Shown: positions 1 to 7,311 of the stretch, piece after piece
Position numbering within the stretch: the first letter of the stretch is position 1
How the letters are laid out: every line of letters begins with the position of its first letter
Assembly (NCBI RefSeq): GCF_018760735.1
Contig: NZ_JAHHZN010000006.1
Span: forward strand, 186,001-250,000
Reading direction: 5' to 3'
Origin: Hymenobacter piscis
GTDB lineage: Bacteria > Bacteroidota > Bacteroidia > Cytophagales > Hymenobacteraceae
DNA: 64,000 bases
Position numbers and translations under genes: made by a program
Notes under the pieces: model-generated
Databases searched by the model: none
Seen by the model: only the letters and a program-made list of their open reading frames with translations
Told to the model about the DNA's origin: nothing

Positions 1-231
1 GTTGTCAGTTGTTGGTTGTCAGGAAAAGAGAACGTTATTCCGAGCGCAGCCGAGGAATCTCGCGTGCCATGGTAATCCTGTCGTCAGGGGTAGTTGACAC
101 AACGTCAGCCCGCGGGATTCCTCGACTTTGGCTCCGCACACTGGCTTGATGCGCCACATGCTCGGAATGATGTTCTCTATTCCTGCCAACCGATAACTGA
201 CAACTACCAACTACCAACCAACAACCACTCA
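1..231. repeat. Nested fold-back repeat R1 (TTGTCAG/TTGGTTG words)
   Basis: Outer arms are simple words: TTGTCAG and TTGGTTG at 1-23, and their complements (ACTGACAACT, ACCAACT) at 193-231. Inner arms are a different sequence: 28-45 pairs with 160-177 (16 of 18 bases) and 52-64 pairs with 111-123 (12 of 13). The right end runs into the TGA stop of the thioesterase gene (229-231). The element may continue beyond the window edge. There is no coding potential I trust in this stretch. Confidence 0.75.
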
Positions 232-696
232 CACCGTCGGGAACAGCAGGTCGTGGAAGTCGCGCTTGGTGGCCGGGTAGCGGTTGAAGGTGCCCAGGCC
301 CCGGGCCACTACCAGGTTGTCGCGGGTGGGGCAGGTGATGAGGGCGCTGCTCACGATGAGGGTTTTGCCGCTGTGCTCTACCGTGCCGTGGGCCACCAGG
401 TGGTCGTGGAGGCGCACGGGGTGGAGGTAATTGATTTTGAACTCGACGGTGGAAACCAGCTCCCCCGCCGTGAAGGCCAGCGAGAGGGCGGCCGCACCCA
501 GGGCCGCGTCCATGAGGCCGGCCAGCACGCCACCGTGGCAGGTGCCGGGGGAGGAGAGGTGCTCGTCGCGGATGGTCATGGTGTAGCGCACGTCGCCGGG
601 CTGGGTCAGAAGCAGCTCCATGCCGTTGGTGCGGCCATAGGCGTTAATCTGGTTGTAGATGGCGAGCAGGGTGGCAACATCGGGCAAGGATTCCAT
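229..696 (-). CDS. PaaI-type hotdog-fold thioesterase
   Basis: A 155-residue protein of the usual PaaI/YbgC thioesterase size, expected to hydrolyse an acyl-CoA thioester in the cytosol; the substrate cannot be read from sequence. The family motif HGG is at residues 54-56, followed by the conserved Asp at about 63 in the long hotdog helix (GLMDAALG). I chose the ATG at 696 (MESLPDV) because the upstream codons belong to the divergent promoter region. The gene is divergent from the Mpo1-like gene, 71 bp away. Its stop codon lies inside repeat R1. Confidence 0.85.
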   Translation of the reverse strand: MESLPDVATLLAIYNQINAYGRTNGMELLLTQPGDVRYTMTIRDEHLSSPGTCHGGVLAGLMDAALGAAALSLAFTAGELVSTVEFKINYLHPVRLHDHLVAHGTVEHSGKTLIVSSALITCPTRDNLVVARGLGTFNRYPATKRDFHDLLFPTV

Positions 697-725
697 GGGA
701 GCGGGGAGGAAAGAGCAAGGATGGG

Positions 726-743
726 AAAAGTTACCTACTTTTC
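726..743. promoter_or_regulatory. Overlapping divergent -7 boxes
   Basis: TACTTTTC at 736-743 (plus) and TAACTTTT at 726-733 (minus) both approximate the Bacteroidota -7 consensus TAnnTTTG, back to back between the thioesterase and the Mpo1-like gene. No clear -33 TTG was found for either, so the assignment is tentative. Confidence 0.35.
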
Positions 744-767
744 CCGGTACCACCACGCGCTGCTGCC

Positions 768-1070
768 ATGCTCACGCCCCTCACCTTCGCCAAATTCTAT
801 CCCCGCTACCTGCGCGAACACCGCCGCCGCGGTACGCGCCTGCTGCACTTCATCGGGACCACTTTGTTTCTGCTGCTGGCGGCCGGGGCGCTGGGGCGCC
901 GTCAGCCCGCCCTGTTACTGGCCGGCATAGTGGCTGCCTACGGGTGCGCCTGGGTTGGCCACTTCTTCGTGGAGCGCAACCGCCCGGCCACCTTCCAGCA
1001 CCCCTGGCTTTCCCTGCGCGGCGACTTCCGCCTCTACTGGGACCTGCTCCGCGGCCGCGAAAAATTCTAA
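768..1070 (+). CDS. Mpo1-like (DUF962) small membrane protein
   Basis: A 100-residue protein with two hydrophobic segments (about 26-41 and 46-64). The pattern WVGHFFVERNRPATFQHPW followed by GDFRLYWDLL matches the DUF962/Mpo1-like family. In yeast Mpo1 is an iron dioxygenase acting on 2-hydroxy fatty acids; the bacterial role is not established. Candidate metal ligands are the His in the first segment (LLHFIG), GHFF and QHPW. It starts at the first ATG after a divergent promoter and converges on the GNAT gene, with hairpin R2 between them. Confidence 0.75.
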   Translation: MLTPLTFAKFYPRYLREHRRRGTRLLHFIGTTLFLLLAAGALGRRQPALLLAGIVAAYGCAWVGHFFVERNRPATFQHPWLSLRGDFRLYWDLLRGREKF

Positions 1071-1077
1071 CACGAGG

Positions 1078-1140
1078 GCTGTTGGCTGATAGCTTTTAGC
1101 TGCTGGCTTTTAGCTATCAGCCAACAGCTAAAAGCTAAAC
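1078..1140. repeat. Fold-back R2 (AGCTATCAGC words), bidirectional terminator candidate
   Basis: Perfect 16-bp inverted repeat: 1078-1093 pairs with 1113-1128, with the loop and right flank built of TTTTAGCT words. It fills the gap between two convergent genes, starting 7 nt after the Mpo1-like stop and ending 6 nt before the GNAT stop. It shares its word set with the repeats at 37789 and 57219. Confidence 0.75.
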
Positions 1141-1146
1141 GTCAAG

Positions 1147-1596
1147 CTACAGGTCCCGGCGCATGAGGAAGTGGGGCAGGGTGCCAAACAGGGTGTGGGA
1201 AGGCGCCACGACGGTGTAGCCCAGATGTTCGTAGAAGGGCACGGCGGTGGCGCGGGCGTGGAGTACCAGCTCGGTGAGCTGCTGGGCGCGGGCAGCCTGC
1301 TCCAGATAGCGCAGCAGCTGCCGGCCCGCGCCGCGCCCCTGCCAGGCCGGATGCACCGCCATGAACCGGATCTGCCCCTGGCCGGCCCCGCTGGGACTCA
1401 GGCGGCCTACGCCGGCCGCGTAGCCCTCGGGGGACAGCAGCAGGGCGTGCGTGGTAGTGGCCTGCGCATCGTCGGGGGCGCGCTCAGAGCCGAGGGGCTG
1501 CTGCCAGGGCTGGCGCAGCACTTCGTAGCGGAGGCGGTAATAAGCGGCCCACTCGGCAGGCGTACGGGGCGGGGCAACGGCGGGCAGGGCGGTCAT
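1147..1596 (-). CDS. GNAT family N-acetyltransferase
   Basis: A 149-residue single-domain GNAT. The acetyl-CoA pyrophosphate-binding motif A is seen as HPAWQGRGAGRQLLRYLE (about residues 81-98), followed by the usual C-terminal FYEHLGYTVV motif B (about 121-130). It would transfer acetyl from acetyl-CoA to an amine; nothing here identifies the acceptor. The start is the first ATG, at 1596. It is convergent with the Mpo1-like gene and divergent from yajQ. Confidence 0.85.
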   Translation of the reverse strand: MTALPAVAPPRTPAEWAAYYRLRYEVLRQPWQQPLGSERAPDDAQATTTHALLLSPEGYAAGVGRLSPSGAGQGQIRFMAVHPAWQGRGAGRQLLRYLEQAARAQQLTELVLHARATAVPFYEHLGYTVVAPSHTLFGTLPHFLMRRDL

Positions 1597-1673
1597 GCGC
1601 GGATCAGCAACTGGCGGCGGAATCAGGAACGGACTATTTATCGGGCGGGGCGCGGTCCATTTCGGAGCCGTCT

Positions 1674-1681
1674 TATCTTTG
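1674..1681 (+). promoter_or_regulatory. yajQ -7 box TATCTTTG
   Basis: TATCTTTG is a full match to TAnnTTTG, 55 nt upstream of the yajQ ATG. A -33 TTG at the right distance is not obvious. Confidence 0.5.
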
Positions 1682-1736
1682 ATGGACTGTTCTGCGTTAA
1701 GGCAGTGTTTCTTTCCGTTTTCCCTTCATTTTCCTC

Positions 1737-2225
1737 ATGGCTTCATTTGATATCGTCAGCAAAGTAGATCCGCAAACGCTCGAAAACGCGGTGAATACGG
1801 CCAAAAAAGAACTGCAAACCCGGTACGACCTGCGCGACACCAAGGGCGGCATCGAACTCGACAAGAAAAATAACACCATTACCCTCACCTCGGAAAATTC
1901 CATGCGCGTGAAGGCCCTGGAAGATATCGTGCTCACGCGCATCGTGAAGCAGGGCATCGACGGCACCGCCCTCGATTTTACGGCCGAGGAACAGGCCAAC
2001 GGCGCCCTGATTAAAAAAGTAGTAAAGGTGCGCGCCGGCATCGACAAGGACGCGGGCCGCAAGATCATCAAGGCCATCAAGGACGCCAAGGTAAAAGTTG
2101 AAGCCCAGATGCAGGACGATCAGGTGCGGGTGTCGGCCAAGAAAATCGACGAGCTCCAGGCCGCCATTGCCGTGCTGCGTCGCGCCGACGTCGGCCAGCC
2201 CCTGCAATTCGTGAACATGAAGTAG
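1737..2225 (+). CDS. yajQ: YajQ family nucleotide-binding protein
   Basis: A 162-residue protein matching YajQ end to end: N-terminal MASFDIVSKVDPQTLENA, central NTITLTSENSMRVKALEDI, and C-terminal RVSAKKIDELQAAIAVLR. The family has two ferredoxin-like domains; members bind nucleotides or tRNA, and in Xanthomonas a homologue is a cyclic-di-GMP-responsive transcription factor. No DNA-binding domain is fused here. It is monocistronic in appearance, with its own -7 box; TerC follows 130 nt later on the same strand. Confidence 0.93.
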   Translation: MASFDIVSKVDPQTLENAVNTAKKELQTRYDLRDTKGGIELDKKNNTITLTSENSMRVKALEDIVLTRIVKQGIDGTALDFTAEEQANGALIKKVVKVRAGIDKDAGRKIIKAIKDAKVKVEAQMQDDQVRVSAKKIDELQAAIAVLRRADVGQPLQFVNMK

Positions 2226-2355
2226 ACCTTTCATGCGGTGAGGCCGACGGAATGTGGATAGCGTGCTCGGACAAGAACCGAAGCGTATCCCTCCGCACTA
2301 CACCCTCACGCTGCCTATTCAACCCCCATTCCGCCACATTGCCCCCATTTCTCAC

Positions 2356-3126
2356 ATGCACTTCGACTTCTCGGTTTTTTCGAACCCACAAACCTGGGTG
2401 AGCCTGATTACGCTCACCTTCATGGAGATTGTGCTGGGGATTGACAACATCATCTTCATTTCCATCATCGTCAACCGGCTGCCGCGGGAGCAGCAGGCGC
2501 GGGGGCGCAGCATCGGACTGCTGCTGGCCCTGCTTTGCCGCATCGGGCTGCTGCTGAGCATCAGCTGGATTGTGGGCCTGCGCACAGCCTTGTTTACCGT
2601 GGAGCTGCCCTGGATGGCGGAGCCCTTCGGCGTCACGGGCCGGGACCTGATTCTGCTGGCCGGGGGCCTGTTTCTGATCGGCAAGAGCACCACTGAAATC
2701 CATACCAAGCTGCAGGGCGAGGAGGAAACGGCCGATGGCAGCAAGCCCGGCGCCTCCTTCGGAAGCATCATATTTCAGATCATTCTCATCGACATCGTGT
2801 TCAGCTTCGACTCCATCCTGACGGCCGTAGGTTTGGTAGACAACGTGCTGATCATGATCCTGGCCGTGGTCATATCCATGGGCGTGATGCTGGCTTTCTC
2901 GGGTGTAGTGGCCGATTTTGTGAACCGCAACCCCACCATCAAAATGCTGGCCCTCTCCTTCCTGATCATGATTGGGGTGATGCTGGTGATGGAAGCCTTC
3001 CACAAGGAAATCGAGAAAGGCTACCTCTATTTCGCCATGTTCTTCTCCCTGATTGTGGAAGTACTCAACATGCGCCTGCGCAAGAAAACCGAGCCCGTCC
3101 AGCTGCGCGACTCCCAGTACGACTAA
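2356..3126 (+). CDS. TerC family integral membrane protein
   Basis: A 256-residue protein with about seven transmembrane segments. The two TerC signature acidic motifs are present: EIVLGIDNIIFI (about residues 24-35) and DIVFSFDSILTAVGL in the second half, which place Asp/Glu residues in the membrane for metal handling. TerC proteins are linked to tellurite resistance and manganese export; metal specificity is unknown here. I chose ATG 2356 over an upstream GTG at 2254 because the intervening residues look non-coding. A strong hairpin terminator follows. Confidence 0.88.
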   Translation: MHFDFSVFSNPQTWVSLITLTFMEIVLGIDNIIFISIIVNRLPREQQARGRSIGLLLALLCRIGLLLSISWIVGLRTALFTVELPWMAEPFGVTGRDLILLAGGLFLIGKSTTEIHTKLQGEEETADGSKPGASFGSIIFQIILIDIVFSFDSILTAVGLVDNVLIMILAVVISMGVMLAFSGVVADFVNRNPTIKMLALSFLIMIGVMLVMEAFHKEIEKGYLYFAMFFSLIVEVLNMRLRKKTEPVQLRDSQYD

Positions 3127-3157
3127 CGTTCCGCAAACTGCTTTTTGCGTAATCAAA

Positions 3158-3185
3158 ACGGCCCGCAGCTTCTGCTGCGGGCCGT
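3158..3185. terminator. Hairpin terminator between convergent genes
   Basis: Perfect 11-bp stem (3158-3168 with 3175-3185) with a 6-nt loop, 31 nt past the TerC stop and 26 nt before the stop of the convergent small gene. It has an A-run on the left and a short T-rich right flank, so it could serve both directions. Confidence 0.7.
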
Positions 3186-3211
3186 TCTTGTGCTTGGCAT
3201 TGGTGAAGGCT

Positions 3212-3646
3212 CTACGCAGCCGCGGAAGTCAGCAGTTCCCCCACGGTGGAAGCCTGATCCTGCACGCGGCGGGTGGCCAGCTCCAGCAGGCGGCGGTTCA
3301 GCTCGGGCCGGTGCTGGCGGTAGAAGGCCAGCTCCCCCGTGGTAAAGGCTCCCACCACCAGCCCGATGACGGTGTAGCGCAGCTTGGTGTTGCGGGCCAG
3401 CAGCCCGGCCAGCAGGCGCTCCTGGTCGGCGGGGGCTACGCGGGTCAGGGGCATGTGGTGGTCGGCCACGAAATCGGCTACTACGGCCAGCAGCACCGGG
3501 TTCTGAAGCTTGAGCACGGGCCGCAGCACAGTGTGCAGGAAGTCGGCCACCGTAGTCGGGCCGGTAGCGGGCAGGGGGGAAGAGGCCGCCGTAACGACCG
3601 GGCGCAGGGCCCGCAGGTCGTCGTCGGGGCGAAAGAAATCAGCCAT
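3212..3646 (-). CDS. Hypothetical protein, 144 residues
   Basis: I do not recognise the family. The product is soluble and helix-rich, without signal peptide or transmembrane segment; it has a central run LLAVVADFVADHHMPL and a Arg/Leu-rich C-terminus (RRLLELATRRVQDQA). The start at MADFFRPDDDL (3646) is favoured because a -7-like box lies 4 nt upstream and a terminator occupies the DNA just beyond. It is convergent with terC. Coding is supported by codon use like the neighbours. Confidence 0.65.
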   Translation of the reverse strand: MADFFRPDDDLRALRPVVTAASSPLPATGPTTVADFLHTVLRPVLKLQNPVLLAVVADFVADHHMPLTRVAPADQERLLAGLLARNTKLRYTVIGLVVGAFTTGELAFYRQHRPELNRRLLELATRRVQDQASTVGELLTSAAA

Positions 3647-3650
3647 GGGG

Positions 3651-3658
3651 CCAAGGTA
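3651..3658 (-). promoter_or_regulatory. -7-like box TACCTTGG abutting the start codon
   Basis: TACCTTGG differs from TAnnTTTG at one base and ends 4 nt before the ATG of the 144-residue gene, which would give an essentially leaderless transcript. Confidence 0.4.
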
Positions 3659-3665
3659 CGCAAAG

Positions 3666-3700
3666 AAAAACCCGCCCGGCACGGGGCCGGGCGGGTTTTT
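3666..3700. terminator. Rho-independent terminator after the M36 protease gene
   Basis: Perfect 10-bp GC stem (3671-3680 with 3686-3695), flanked by five A on one side and five T on the other, so it works on both strands. It lies 29 nt beyond the M36 peptidase stop (minus strand). Confidence 0.9.
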
Positions 3701-3728
3701 AATAAGCTGCCGGAAGGCAGGCGAAGGG

Positions 3729-6413
3729 CTAGTGCTGCACGACTACCTTTTTGGTAATGGTGCCTTCCGAGGTCGTCAGGCGTACTACGTACACCCCCCC
3801 GGCCAGGGCCGAAGTGTTGACAACCACGCCTTCCTGCTGCAAACGAGCAGCGGCAATGGTCTGCACGCTCACGCGCTGGCCCAGCAAGGAAACCAGCTCT
3901 ACCTGCACCGGCGCGCTGCTGCTCACCTGGGTGCGCACCGTAATCTGGTTGGTGGCCGGGTTGGGGTACACTTCCATCATTTTCTCGCTGAGCTGCTTGC
4001 TGCTGCTCAGTACGGCCGGCACGTCGAAGGCCGCAGTCTGGTCGGTGAGGCTGTTGCTGCTGCCCTGGCTGGCGCTGAAGCCCATGCCGCGGCGGGCAAA
4101 TACGCGCCAGATGAGGGCGGCGTGGGCACCTTTGTAGTTAATGGAGTCGGCCTTCAGAATGGCGTTGCGGCCATCAATGAAGCCGGGGGAACAGGGCTGG
4201 AGCTTGAGGCCGTCCATCACGAGTTGCAGGGCCACGTTGTTGCCGCCGGTGCTGGCGCGCAGGTCCGGGTTGTAGCCCTCGGCTTCAATCAGGGCCCAGT
4301 TCATATCCCACAGAGCCGTGCACCACGCGTAACCAATGGCGTGAACGGGGACTGTGCCAGTGCTGCCCACTACATAATTACCGGTGCCCAGCACGGCGTA
4401 CGTGGTGGGGTTGATTCTCAGGTCGGTGCTGTAGCGGGTGGGGCGAATTCCGCCGCCATCTGTATTTTCAAAGGAGGCGTAGGTACCGATGCCGCGGCCG
4501 GTGGTGCCCACGTCACCGGGCTTGGTGGTCATCCAGAGAGCGAAGAAGTCGCTCCAGCCTTCCCCCATCTGCTCCTGGCTGTTGAGGCAGGAGGTGGCGG
4601 GGCCACCAGTAAGACGCGTAGAAATACCGTGGCCGTACTCGTGGGCGATGATGCCGTTGTCGAAGTCGCTGTCGCGGTAGAGTATCTTTCCAGTTACCGA
4701 GATAGTAACCGTCTGGCCAGCCGCGAGAGCCGCCTTTATCCGGTCGCCGTCTGTCTTGAGAATGGAAATGGTAGGAATGCGCAGGCCGGCCGTATCCGCA
4801 GTTCCGCCCAGGCCGATGGGGTTGGAGGCGACTACGTTGTCTACGATAACGGCCATTTTAGCTCCGGCGGCCTGAGCCATTTGGGCTTTGAGTGCAAAAT
4901 TGCAGCTGCCTCGATCTATCAGGGCAATGTTGCCATTGACGGCCGCGGCGTTGGTGTAAGCCGTTCCGCAGCCATGCGTAGGATCAGCGGTGCCGTCATT
5001 TACCAGTACCAGGTTGCCAGTTATCGGTCCTACCTGAGCAATGCTGCGGCCAAATGAGGCCGTACCCGTGAGAAGCGGACCTGCTAGGTTAGCCGGCGCA
5101 GTAATACTGGCCGGTTCAAGCTGATCCCACAGGAACATCTGCATGCGCGGGCGGGTCCCGTCGGGGGGAGTAGAGAAGTTGGCGTTGTTAAGGGTCGGAA
5201 CGGCCAAACCGGCTCCGTCCTGGGCTTCCGCCTGCACGTAGTCGCCGCCGCGGCCCTGGCCGGTATAGTTGGTCGTCTGGAAGTTGCCACTCACCTCGTC
5301 GAAGCCCTTGCGCACCATGATGTCGTGCGTCAGGTTGTTCCAGTAGAACAGGTTCACAACGGCCGCATCCAGATTGCTCAACGCGGGCGCCGCCATAGTA
5401 GCATCGAAGGGAAAGTTGAACTCCAGGCTGGCGCCTCCGTCGGGGCTTACGTTGGTACCGGCGGTGTAGGCGTTGGCGCCGTTGCGGTCATCGTAGGCAT
5501 GGACGTTGTTGCCCCGGGTGATGGTATATTCCGCACCGGCTTTGCCGTCCGTATCGTGCCAGCCGAAGGGCGAGGCGAAGGCGTCGGCGGGGTTTACCAC
5601 CACCTCGCGGGCGCCATGCGAGGGGCTTTCCACGGTGAGGGGCCACACGTTGTAGCTGTTGGGAGCCGCCGGGCGGTTAGCCGGGCCGGGAGCGGGAGCC
5701 GGGGTGGCGGCCGCCGCCGAGGCGCCGGTCAGGGGCCGGGTCAGGTTCAGCAGGCTGAAGCTGTCGGAAATCGTGTAGTCAGTCTTGTCGAGCAGGGCGC
5801 CGGTCGAGGCATCCACGCGGGCATTCCAGTAGTGCTCGGCGTTGGTGGGGGCCAGCGTTACGTCCCACACCAGGCGCAGGGCCCCATCGGGCATGGGCAG
5901 GTACATCAGCTTCACCGGAATGTTCTCCAGCGAAATGCCCCCGTTGTTGAACTCCATGCCCTCGGCGCCGGAACCGGCTTTTTCGAGCTGGAGCGCGCGC
6001 GGGGCGGGCATGTTCAGGGCCCGGGCTGCGGCAGCCACCGCCTGCTCCGGCGAGAGGCCGGGGGCGGCGGGGCGGGCCTGGGCTTTCACGTTGGAGCGGA
6101 AGCTGCTGTGCAGGCTGGCCACTTTGCCCGACTGGCCGAAGTGTACGTCGGCCACGGCCCCGTATACTTCAATGCCCTGAACCCGCTGGCGCAGGTACAC
6201 GTGGGTAATGCCGTTGTGGCGGTCGGTGTACTGGCTGGTGACGGCCGCATCGGCCAGGTCATCGGCCGCGAGGCCCAGGCTGGCCTGCCGGCTTTTGAGG
6301 GCGCTCAGCGCCTGGGTGGCCGGAGCATTCTGGGCTGCGGCCAGACCCGGAACGGCCAGCAGGGCCGCCAGAGCCAATGCGCGCGCCGCCGAAGGAGTAG
6401 AGGTTAATTTCAT
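3729..6413 (-). CDS. Secreted M36 (fungalysin-type) metalloprotease with PA insert and T9SS C-terminal domain
   Basis: An 894-residue extracellular zinc endopeptidase. Order: signal peptide (1-28, LALAALLAVPGLAAAQ), an FTP-like inhibitory propeptide (about 35-190), a catalytic region interrupted by a protease-associated (PA) domain (about 440-570, NIALIDRGSCNFALKA), and the zinc site HEYGH at 591-595 with the third ligand likely Glu in GEGWSDFF about 40 residues on. The last ~75 residues (YPNPATNQITVRT to GVYVVRL and KKVVVQH) form a type A T9SS sorting domain. The start at MKLTSTP follows from the signal peptide. Likely a nutrient-scavenging exoprotease exported through SprA-type T9SS. Confidence 0.93.
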   Translation of the reverse strand: MKLTSTPSAARALALAALLAVPGLAAAQNAPATQALSALKSRQASLGLAADDLADAAVTSQYTDRHNGITHVYLRQRVQGIEVYGAVADVHFGQSGKVASLHSSFRSNVKAQARPAAPGLSPEQAVAAAARALNMPAPRALQLEKAGSGAEGMEFNNGGISLENIPVKLMYLPMPDGALRLVWDVTLAPTNAEHYWNARVDASTGALLDKTDYTISDSFSLLNLTRPLTGASAAAATPAPAPGPANRPAAPNSYNVWPLTVESPSHGAREVVVNPADAFASPFGWHDTDGKAGAEYTITRGNNVHAYDDRNGANAYTAGTNVSPDGGASLEFNFPFDATMAAPALSNLDAAVVNLFYWNNLTHDIMVRKGFDEVSGNFQTTNYTGQGRGGDYVQAEAQDGAGLAVPTLNNANFSTPPDGTRPRMQMFLWDQLEPASITAPANLAGPLLTGTASFGRSIAQVGPITGNLVLVNDGTADPTHGCGTAYTNAAAVNGNIALIDRGSCNFALKAQMAQAAGAKMAVIVDNVVASNPIGLGGTADTAGLRIPTISILKTDGDRIKAALAAGQTVTISVTGKILYRDSDFDNGIIAHEYGHGISTRLTGGPATSCLNSQEQMGEGWSDFFALWMTTKPGDVGTTGRGIGTYASFENTDGGGIRPTRYSTDLRINPTTYAVLGTGNYVVGSTGTVPVHAIGYAWCTALWDMNWALIEAEGYNPDLRASTGGNNVALQLVMDGLKLQPCSPGFIDGRNAILKADSINYKGAHAALIWRVFARRGMGFSASQGSSNSLTDQTAAFDVPAVLSSSKQLSEKMMEVYPNPATNQITVRTQVSSSAPVQVELVSLLGQRVSVQTIAAARLQQEGVVVNTSALAGGVYVVRLTTSEGTITKKVVVQH

Positions 6414-6480
6414 CAAAAAGTGGACTAGGATGGTAGACAAGTGCAATTCGGCAGGAAGCCGCCTGGAGAGAATCCAGTTT

Positions 6481-6488
6481 CAAATCTA
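6481..6488 (-). promoter_or_regulatory. -7 box TAGATTTG of the M36 protease gene
   Basis: Full match to TAnnTTTG on the minus strand, 68 nt upstream of the protease ATG. No convincing -33 element was seen. Confidence 0.5.
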
Positions 6489-6567
6489 CGTAACTATGGC
6501 CGTACTTTTTGCTACTCTTGCCGGGTTATTGCCAGGATTTTGCCAGTTTTTTAATTTTTACGGAGGC

Positions 6568-7110
6568 TTATTGATTTTCTGCGGCAGCTATCCGGCTGAT
6601 GAATTCCCAGAGCACCACCCCGGCCGCCACGCTCACGTTGAGGCTGTGCTTGGTGCCGAACTGCGGGATTTCCACGGCCGCGTCGCAGAGGGCCAGCACT
6701 TCGTCATCGACCCCAAATACTTCGTTGCCCATGATGAGGGCGTAGGGCCGGCCGGGCTCCACCTCGAAGGCCGGCAGGGGCACACTGCCGGTGGTTTGCT
6801 CCACGGCCACCAGCACGTAGCCGGCGGCCTTCAGCTGCCTGAGCGCCTCCACGGTGGTGGCGGCGTATTCCCAGGCCACCGATTCGGTGGAGCCCAGGGC
6901 CGTTTTGGTGATTTCGCGCTGGGGCGGGCGGCCCGTAATGCCGCAGAGCCAGATTTTTTCCACCGCAAAAGCATCACAGGTCCGGAAGGCCGCGCCCACA
7001 TTGTGGAGGCTGCGCACGTTGTCGAGCACTAGGGTGAGGGGGAATTTTCGCGTATTTTTGAAGTCTGCCACCGTCAGCCGGTTCAGCTCTTCCATGGAGA
7101 GTTTGCGCAT
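6568..7110 (-). CDS. TrmH/SpoU family RNA 2'-O-methyltransferase
   Basis: A 180-residue SPOUT methyltransferase that would methylate a ribose 2'-OH in tRNA or rRNA using S-adenosylmethionine. Family motifs are in order: motif 1 NVRSLHNVGAAFRTCDAF, motif 2 YALIMGNEVFGVDDEVL, and motif 3 VEIPQFGTKHSLNVSVAAGVVLWE, which form the trefoil knot. It lacks the N-terminal RNA-binding domain of RlmB. The start MRKLSMEEL was chosen because a perfect -7 box sits 5 nt upstream. It is divergent from mutS; inverted repeat R3 lies between. Confidence 0.9.
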   Translation of the reverse strand: MRKLSMEELNRLTVADFKNTRKFPLTLVLDNVRSLHNVGAAFRTCDAFAVEKIWLCGITGRPPQREITKTALGSTESVAWEYAATTVEALRQLKAAGYVLVAVEQTTGSVPLPAFEVEPGRPYALIMGNEVFGVDDEVLALCDAAVEIPQFGTKHSLNVSVAAGVVLWEFISRIAAAENQ

Positions 7111-7115
7111 GCCCG

Positions 7116-7123
7116 CAAAGGTA
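7116..7123 (-). promoter_or_regulatory. -7 box TACCTTTG abutting the trmH-type start
   Basis: Full consensus -7 box ending 5 nt before the ATG at 7110. Transcription would start at or next to the ATG, or the true start is the internal ATG 15 nt downstream (MEELNRL). Confidence 0.55.
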
Positions 7124-7192
7124 GGAACGCCCGGCCGGGTGGCGGCTGTTAGGGCTGGACGGTTCATGCGAACTGGCTGCCCTCCTTACCGC

Positions 7193-7311
7193 CTGTCATC
7201 CTGAGCGGAGCGAAGGACCTTGTCACAATTGAACAGCCCCCTGCCCGGATCAATGTTTCCATGCCGGTCGTTTTGGTGTAATAAGGTCCTTCGCTCCGCT
7301 CAGGATGACAG
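7193..7311. repeat. Inverted-repeat element R3 (TGTCATCCTGAGCG family)
   Basis: Perfect 29-bp terminal inverted repeats, 7193-7221 and 7283-7311, around a 61-nt centre; whole unit 119 bp. The arms start CTGTCATCCTGAGCGGAGCG and end GAAGGACCTT. A related unit with 38-bp arms is at 33096-33198. It has no ORF, so it resembles a MITE or REP-type element. The right arm contains the ATG (7305) at the head of the mutS frame. Confidence 0.9.

Noticed and set aside
7193..7311. Inverted repeat as ends of a full insertion sequence
   Set aside because: Only 61 nt lie between the arms, with no transposase.
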